Assembly (NCBI GenBank): GCA_914767715.1
Contig: OU612072.1
Coordinates: 6,198,001 to 6,262,000 of the forward strand
DNA length: 64,000 nt
Source: Membranipora membranacea
Lineage: Eukaryota > Bryozoa > Gymnolaemata > Cheilostomatida > Membraniporidae
Reading direction: 5' to 3'
How positions within the stretch are numbered: position 1 is the stretch's first letter; every line of letters begins with the position of its first letter. A program made the translations under genes and the position numbers. Under the pieces are notes generated by a model. That model had not been told where the DNA came from, ran no database searches, and saw only the letters and a program-made list of their open reading frames with translations. Shown one piece after another: positions 57,240-64,000 of the stretch.

Positions 57240-60200
57240 TTCATGCGTATGGATTGAAACAAAAGCAGAAAGCAAGCTCACCAATCTAATAAAACTAGTT
57301 CTGCGAAGCGTCAAAACTAGAGTGACATTACATGATTGTTGTTTGAAAACTTATATCAAGCTATGTGAATCCTATCACTTTTTGCTCTTTTATGGACAGG
57401 TCTAAGCTACCTTAAATCCACATACTTTTGTAGTACCTAAGGCTACAGTGATAAGGAACTTGGATTTTCCTATGAATCATAGAAATTCCATTTACTGCCT
57501 AGTGATTATTAGGCCTATACAGAAAACACAACAACTGATGTTTTGTCTGTGATTGGATGTTTCGGATGGAAACAACCAATCATTACATCGACTGATAGGC
57601 CTAGTTGATACACAAGAATTTATGCCGTCCAGGTTGTTTGCTAGAACTTTTAGGTATATTAAATTAAGGACCATAACAAGCTTATCTTGTAACTTTAAAA
57701 AGAGAGAAGAAGCAGCAGAGAAAATAACAAGCAAAAGCCAAAGTCACATGTTGCCATATTACATATCACAGTGTGATAAAAGACGACAATCAGTTTGAAG
57801 GTGTGAGATGAAGGAAAATTATTGTCAACAGTTATTGCATTCTCTGTATTTTGTAATCGGAACGGACCTTGCTATTTTCTCAATACAAGTGAAAAGTGAG
57901 AATATGTCAATCAAATCAAACAAATCAGATCTAGTGTTTCAAAAATATTTCCAGTTGATATTTTAGTTTTGATCGCAATTTTCCAACTCATCATCATTGA
58001 CATTGGTCGAGTTAATCAGTATAAACCCTAGACTGTGTACTAACCATCAGTAAGCCGCATTACTGCTATACAGCTTGTCAATTATGTCCCTCAATTGTGT
58101 GCCTCATTGCATCCTAGCCTGGGCAGGCTGTTGTGTCGGGGGTGGGGAGGGTCCCTTCTCCCTACCCGCCCACCCCTGACAAGACAGCCTGCCAAGGCTA
58201 ATTGCATCCAATATTAATAGTTAACATTTATTAATTATGCATTGCTCTAAAGCCTTAAAATTTAAATCCCTCAATAAGATAAATGTGTCACTAATGCTGC
58301 TTTCTGTCCCTATCATCTTGATTCCCCGAGATCCAAAATCTCATCTTATTGTTTGAGCTAGTTCATTGCTAAGTTGATGCAATCTATCACAGTGCTCAGT
58401 GAATGCTATTTACATCCAAGTGATCGACGCCATTGAGTCATGAATTCCATGACTCTGAGCGTTGCACTCTCAGGTATAAATTCTCCAATGAGAGAGACTT
58501 CACTATAACAAGTTATCCTCCCGTTGTCATCCGCAATGAGTGAATTACAGAATGCGTCCAGTTCTGTATGGGAGTAGCCAGTTTATCAAAAAACCATAGG
58601 GTTTGTTGGTACAGTCTATGTTGTATAAAAGACATATTTGAAGTACTTCGTTAATTCACCACTTGGTGGTTGTTAGATGTGTGGCAGGTCCTGTATGGAA
58701 CTCATCCGGCCTCTACCACCAACAACATTTCTGTAAGGCCTTGAGTCTTGTGAAATATGTCCCATACGTCACCTGCCACACGTCTTACAACACCCGTCGC
58801 TAGCTTAGTGCTAGCTAGACCTATCTATTTTATATATCTATGGTTTCATGTTGTTGGGAATAGACGAGATATAAGATAGGTGGTTTGTGGGTAATTAAGG
58901 GCAGCAGGCCAGTGACATGCGGGATGGGTAACATTCTCTTGATGGGAGGGTTTAAGTGGGGCCACTCAGAAAACAGTTACCACCAACAACATTTCTGTAA
59001 GGCCTTGAGTCTAGTGAAATATGTCCCAGTTTTAAGTGTCCATTCGAAACAGCGTAAGTTTTTGGAAATTATGTGTATATAGTTATAATACCAAATGTTT
59101 CTTTCCCAAATTGCTCACCTATAGACCATATTATGTAAACGCAAAGTGAAAAGTCATCGTAGTTGCCTCATTGAAATACCAACACAGCACTGAAAATTTG
59201 ATTATTTTAATCTAAGGCCCCAGTTTCGAATTATCTCCCTGTTTGGTCCATGGGCGGGCAACTCTTACTGACTTGAAAAGTTTTAACATTGATGTCTTCA
59301 AAACTTTTGCAAACATGAAGACATCATTAATTTCTTCAAAGCAAAAATTCCTGAGAAATAGTAGCAAAATGAAGAGCGAAGCATTCTCCATCTCTCTATC
59401 ATTTTTATTGGTACTTAAACTCGACCAGGCCTTGCAGTCATTGAATTTTTATATGGTGTAAGATCTGATCAACAGAGCTGGTAAAAAATGATACTACAAA
59501 TGGCAGGGCTGCCAACCACTTTTTTGTGTGGTAAAAATACTAACTAAACTTAGCTTAACTAGTCAGTTATTATTACTAGCTAGGCATTTCTATTTAGTTT
59601 ATATACATCTATGGTTTCTTGCTGTTGGGGGGTGTACGAGATATAGGATAGGTGGTTTGTAGGTAATTAAGGGCAGCAGGCCAGTGACATGCGGGATGGG
59701 TAACATTCCCTTGATGGGAGGGTTTAAGTGGGGCCACTCAGAATCAATCGTCGGAGGCCCCTCATCTTTATCAGCATTGATGACAGTCGGATCTGTGATC
59801 CTCTATAGTCATATCCAGTAAATTGTCAATAGTAACATCATCAACTGTAGGAATAGACTGAATTTGCTGGGATTGTGTTCATGGTTGGGCCAGATGAGAC
59901 TCAGACCAAAGAGGACCGGGCCCCTGTTACTCCTTGCTCAGCCCTGCATTGCAGAAAAAGTTAAGTGATGTAGTAGCCAGTTTTATGAACTAAATCATAG
60001 TATAGGTTTTGTTGGCGCAGCTCATGTTGTGTGCTAAGAGATAATTTAGGTACAAGTATGTAGTCGTCAATCCAATCCAACTCTTTTGACTTGATCCAAC
60101 ACTCAGGTGTTTTGAGGAGTGTGGCAGGTGCTGCGGACATGTCTTACAGCACGCATGCGGCCCCTACAACACACGTCTTACAGCACCCGTTGCCAACAGC

Positions 60201-60748
60201 GGTTTTAGTGCCCATTCAGAACCACAAATTTATGTAAAGTGCCCATATTAAGAGTACCCACGTTTCACTTGCTCTCTTGGCTAGTCTCCCTGCTGCCAAA
60301 AATAAAAGAATATTCTAATTTAATACATGTAATTATGTGTGCAAGGAGTATCAGCTGGTACTTCTAGAAAGAAATGAAACTGAATTAGTTATACAGTTAG
60401 TTACTGTAAATATGTGATTGAATAGTGCTCAATTGCAAGAGTAGAGCAAGGCTGTAACTCACATGTTTTATGGGTTGTAAGCAATGTATGTGTTGTTTCA
60501 AGATGATTGCACACTAAAACAGGCATAGACCTTTAATATTCCTATAATACCCACCTTTAAAGCTAGTTACCAGCAACATTTAGGTTTGTTGATTGCAAAT
60601 TCTGTTGTTTCTTTCCCCTATTCATTGGGAGAACAGAATTCATTTTTGTACCCTCTTTTTGTAGAAGGGAGTACTAATATAGATTACTGAAGTTTTGGAG
60701 CTGGGATAACGTGAGTATTGTGTGAGGAAGCCTGGTTTTGAAAGCGAC
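57240..60748. promoter_or_regulatory. Shared divergent intergenic region, copy B
   Basis: Counterpart of 31814-35714 without the MITE insertion. It includes the foldback element (about 58112-58205) and two copies of the ~150-bp direct repeat (about 58830-58975 and 59595-59743). Sequence similarity to copy A is high throughout. Confidence 0.4.
58440..58633 (-). pseudogene. Frameshifted copy of the small ORF at 32943-33173
   Basis: Nearly identical to copy A apart from substitutions and one deleted T (CAGTTTATC), which breaks the frame after the first ~19 codons. Confidence 0.3.
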
Positions 60749-63700
60749 ATGTCTATTGATAAAACTTCTCTGGTCGCACTCCTGCTCTGCTTTCTACCAA
60801 GGTAAGACGAGTTCCACTTTATACAATAATAAAAAAGGAATTTGCACGTACATAAGAAGAAATTTGTATAAAGACATTTGCTTAACATGAGAAGTGATGC
60901 TTAACTTATATTTACTTTATTGGAAACCAAAGTCATCTCATTCGAGGTGTTCTGCACTCAGTGCCAGAAAAAAAACGTTTGAAAGAAAAAAAAAAGAAAC
61001 AGAAAGGAAATAATATCATCAATGATTTGATGATAAGATCATCGATAATATCATGGTGATTAAGTCATATTTTTAATCAATAATATGGGCGCAATACATG
61101 TGACCTGAGTGGCTTGATATCCTTACAATTGATGCACTACTTTACTAGTATTATATGTCACAGTACCATGACTGAATACTCCTTAACTAATCCAATTGCC
61201 TGCACTCCAGATGCTCCCTTCTGCTGGTTACAACACTACAGCGTGACCAGTGGATCAGGACTCAGGAGCAACTCCGAATGCAGGCAAATGGACCAAACTT
61301 TATCTAATGTTTGCCCCTCCGTTTGTATGTGGGCTACTCAGGTCAGTTGTGCCTTAGCGCCTTTTCAACTGATATTGAGACTTAGCTACGGTGTTACTGT
61401 TATTTGAGACTGACAAATATTTCATACTTACCTTACAGTCTGTGTCTCAGTACTGGATATTATGAACTCAACGGTAACATCACATCCATACAAGTAGACT
61501 TAGTCCCTGGATTTACTGGAGAATATCCGTGTATCGGTGCATTGCAGGTACTAAATAATGATGTCATAAATATTGATCTTGTACCTGCTCTAAGAATACG
61601 ATAATGTTGTGTCAATATTACATCTGTTGCCACTTTGTTGCCAAAAGTGGGAAAGTCCTTAATTTCTTGGGATATAAAAGAGGAGATAAATTGAGGTCCC
61701 TGAAGATTTTACCATTATTGGTTGTGTAAACGCCAAGTCCATAATAGCTAATTATTGTAGATCGCTCAAAGTGACACTCAGTACTGGTTAGCTTGTTGTT
61801 ATAATGTTTTGTAATCAACCACCAGGAAAAGAGGCGGCTGATTATGAAATGCCGCATCCACCTTGCCTGTACCAATACGGCAATACTGTCATCTGCCATT
61901 GTTAGAAATTGACAGATGGAAAACTGACGGCGTAGGATTAAAATATTTTTCTACCTAACTTCTTCTAATCAGATGGGATGTAAGCAGGTTATTAGTAGGA
62001 GTATTTATATGTATGTATTACTTACAGATAGACAGATGGGATGTAAGCAGGTTATTAGTAGGAGTATTTATATGTATGTATTACTTACAGATAGACAGAT
62101 GGGATGTAAACAGGTTATTAGTAGGAGTATTTATATGTATCTATTACTTACAGATAGACAGATGGGATGTTAGCAGGTTATTAGTAGGATTATGTACACG
62201 CAGCTCCTCAGGCCTCTCAGGTGCTATAGGATATCTACAGTCTTATACTGACTCAGGACTAACTCAATCTGTCAATGGTGAGACTGTGTGGCTTCTTCAT
62301 ATGGGGCTGGCACAATGTTTTTTTTATCAATGCTGTTGTCTTTTTGGTCAGAGTGAAGTTTGAAAGGTTATATTATATACTGTTGAAGCTGTCCACTTTA
62401 TCCCGATGAGGGGAAAAGTCAGTAGCTAGAGTGTAGTATGTTGATATATGTATGTATGTATATATGATTTTGTGGAGTATTTCTTCTCTGCACATTTTTG
62501 TATTTGTAGTACTGTATGGTGATATCACATCATCTCGACCAATCAGAGGGAATGTAACAGATGGATATAATATATCAGCTGAGATGATCTCCCCACAGTA
62601 TTTATATCAAACATCAGATAGAAGGATATTATTCTCTGACGTTAAATCTTGTGGTAGACAAATACAGATAGATACAGAGCTTGTATCTACTGTACACGGT
62701 ATGTCATCATTACTAGCGAATCTTAGAACATAGAGAATTATATCGGGTCAATGATGAAATCTATATATTCTAATCATGTCAGCTGCCTAGTCTGAGGTTC
62801 ATATCACGCAACAGCACACAAGTTGTTTGCCATGTTTTCAAAATGATCGAATTTGATATTGCTGTAATATTATACCAGTTTTCCAATCCAAGCGTAACCT
62901 TAAGTGATGCCTATACATTCAGGCCCAGACGCAGCCGTACCACTAAACGACAGTGGAGTTTTTTTAATTCCTTTATAAATTTTTACAACAACAATTTTAT
63001 GTACAACTGAGTTACACCGAGGGCTGACATATTCATACATTTCTTCATCATCCTCGCCATGATATCGTCTGTAAAAATACAAATCAATCAATCCCCAAAG
63101 ATTTTCAGCGCTAGTTTGCTGATTGGGTTGCTGGTGGGAGAATTCTGTTAACAGCCACATCCTTATCCCTGTTAAATAATGGAATGTCACCATAAGCATC
63201 CCATGTAGAGTTTGTGCAATGACATGCCAAAGAAGTGGCTATTCCACTTGAAACCCATGTTTACCATCAAATTAAAATGAGCTAGTGCTGCTATACAATA
63301 ATATTCTCACTGTATTTATGAGTGACAATGATAGATATTATTATATTATCTCAGGACCTTGTTCACTGAGCGGAACGCTTGATCTCTCCGATACAGTTAC
63401 ATTTAATCAGTCTCTCATATTCGGTATGACTTACTATGCGGATAGGGACATGTGGGTCTACGCTCTCGTCAATCTGGTATGTTCAAATCACAGTCTACCG
63501 ATGCAGTTAAAACATTCAATATCCCATATAACTTAGCTCAGTCTCAGCTCAGGATCTTTCTTGCCCAAGATATGGATTTAACTCGATCTGATTTATTGAG
63601 GATGGCAGAAAATGATTAAAAGCTTGAGTTTCTTGTTCTTTGGGTGAGGAGGATAAAAATACTTGATGTCATAGCAACAAATTTATAGCAGTTAAAGACA

Positions 63701-64000
63701 AATCCTGAATTGTTATTTCCTAATGAAAATATTGATTTTCACTGATGAAAATTACTATTAACAATAGAAAATTGGAATGGCTCCTTGTATGAGTGGAAAG
63801 TGGTGCACTCTACAGAGTACAGTAATACCTTGTTCGGCTCCTGTGTATTTACTTATAAGCTGTCTTGAGAACTGTTACGCCTAACCGGCCTTGCTGGGGC
63901 CAGCACTGGTATATATGTACTTATATATTATTGACAGGGTATATATGTATACGCAGGAGATGGATCTCATAGTAGAAGATTAGTTAATATAGTAGATATA
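60749..64000 (+). CDS. Surface protein with beta-propeller-like ectodomain (copy B, cut by window end)
   Basis: Exons 60749-60801, 61439-61547, 62154-62277, 62510-62698, 63355-63476 and 63938 to beyond 64000 match copy A exons 1-6 in phase and length. Substitutions are few (for example MTYYADRD for MTYYEDRD, YQTSDRR for YQTVDRR) and no lesion is seen in the visible part. The exon 3 acceptor again sits in a 63-bp tandem repeat (acceptors at 62028, 62091 and 62154, plus a truncated first unit). It is divergent to the intact HTH/B-box/TPR gene. The stalk and C-terminus are outside the window. Confidence 0.7.
61975..62190 (+). repeat. 63-bp tandem repeat across the exon 3 acceptor (copy B)
   Basis: Same unit as at 37066-37290. 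The first unit has lost its acceptor through a ~95-bp deletion relative to copy A, leaving three good acceptors. Confidence 0.88.
62925..63115. other. Insertion specific to copy B
   Basis: About 190 bp in intron 4 is absent from the same place in copy A (near 38820). The minus strand is open (WGLIDLYFYRRYHGEDDEEM, EYVSPRCNSVVHKIVVVKIY), suggesting a mobile-element or captured gene fragment. Not recognised. Confidence 0.4.

Larger units (their letters stand above)
47210..64000. repeat. Segmental duplication, copy B (continues past the window)
   Basis: Collinear with copy A from about 26345. The ectodomain gene start is offset by 25034 bp and the TPR end by about 21 kb; most of the difference is the copy A deletion. 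Copy B has the intact HTH/B-box/TPR gene. Confidence 0.85.

Noticed and set aside
61618-61899. Minus-strand ORF MADDSIAVLVQARW (also 36681-36905)
   Set aside because: Antisense within intron 2 of the ectodomain gene and present in both copies only because of the duplication; no domain and no splice context.

Overview
The window is animal (metazoan) nuclear DNA, not prokaryotic. It is AT-rich, the genes are split into short exons with GT-AG introns, and the gaps are full of inverted-repeat transposons, tRNA-derived SINEs and microsatellites. A complete flotillin-2, B-box and bZIP genes, and kinesin-light-chain-like TPR repeats point to an animal. The compact introns and expanded TPR style suggest an early-branching lineage such as a sponge; that placement is inference. 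All gene models come from reading splice sites and codon phase by eye. Where every junction keeps phase I rate the model higher.

Region 1 (1-14.6 kb, plus strand) holds four small genes in a row: an unrecognised coiled-coil protein (117-3970) with a frame-breaking second exon, a bZIP-like protein (5996-8371), an unrecognised 90-residue protein (10452-11047) and a second bZIP-like protein (11600-14500). Intron 1 of the first gene carries a ~2 kb foldback element. Region 2 (14.6-17.2 kb) shows no convincing gene.

Region 3 (17.3-24.6 kb, minus strand) is a complete 12-exon flotillin-2 gene (419 aa). Its introns hold a long-TIR element, a SINE, a retrotransposon fragment and copies of its own splice junctions. 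Region 4 (24.6-26.3 kb) is minisatellites and a palindrome.

Region 5 (26.3-64 kb) is a tandem segmental duplication. Each unit is a divergent gene pair. The minus-strand gene in copy B (57239-47830) predicts a 1042-aa protein joining a CENP-B/pogo-type helix-turn-helix, a SUMO-interacting motif, a B-box zinc finger with coiled coil, and ~8 KLC-like TPRs. The plus-strand partner (35715-43446 in copy A; 60749 to past the window end in copy B) predicts a signal peptide, a probable beta-propeller-like ectodomain and a Ser/Thr-rich stalk. Copy A of the HTH/TPR gene is broken: a ~5.1 kb deletion leaves a 194-aa HTH+SIM stub, and its TPR part has a nonsense codon and a 1-nt insertion. Copy A also gained a SINE with an 18-bp target duplication and a tRNA-carrying MITE, both absent from copy B. 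The divergently paired, tandemly duplicated HTH/B-box/TPR gene and surface-protein gene is the best candidate here for an undescribed system.
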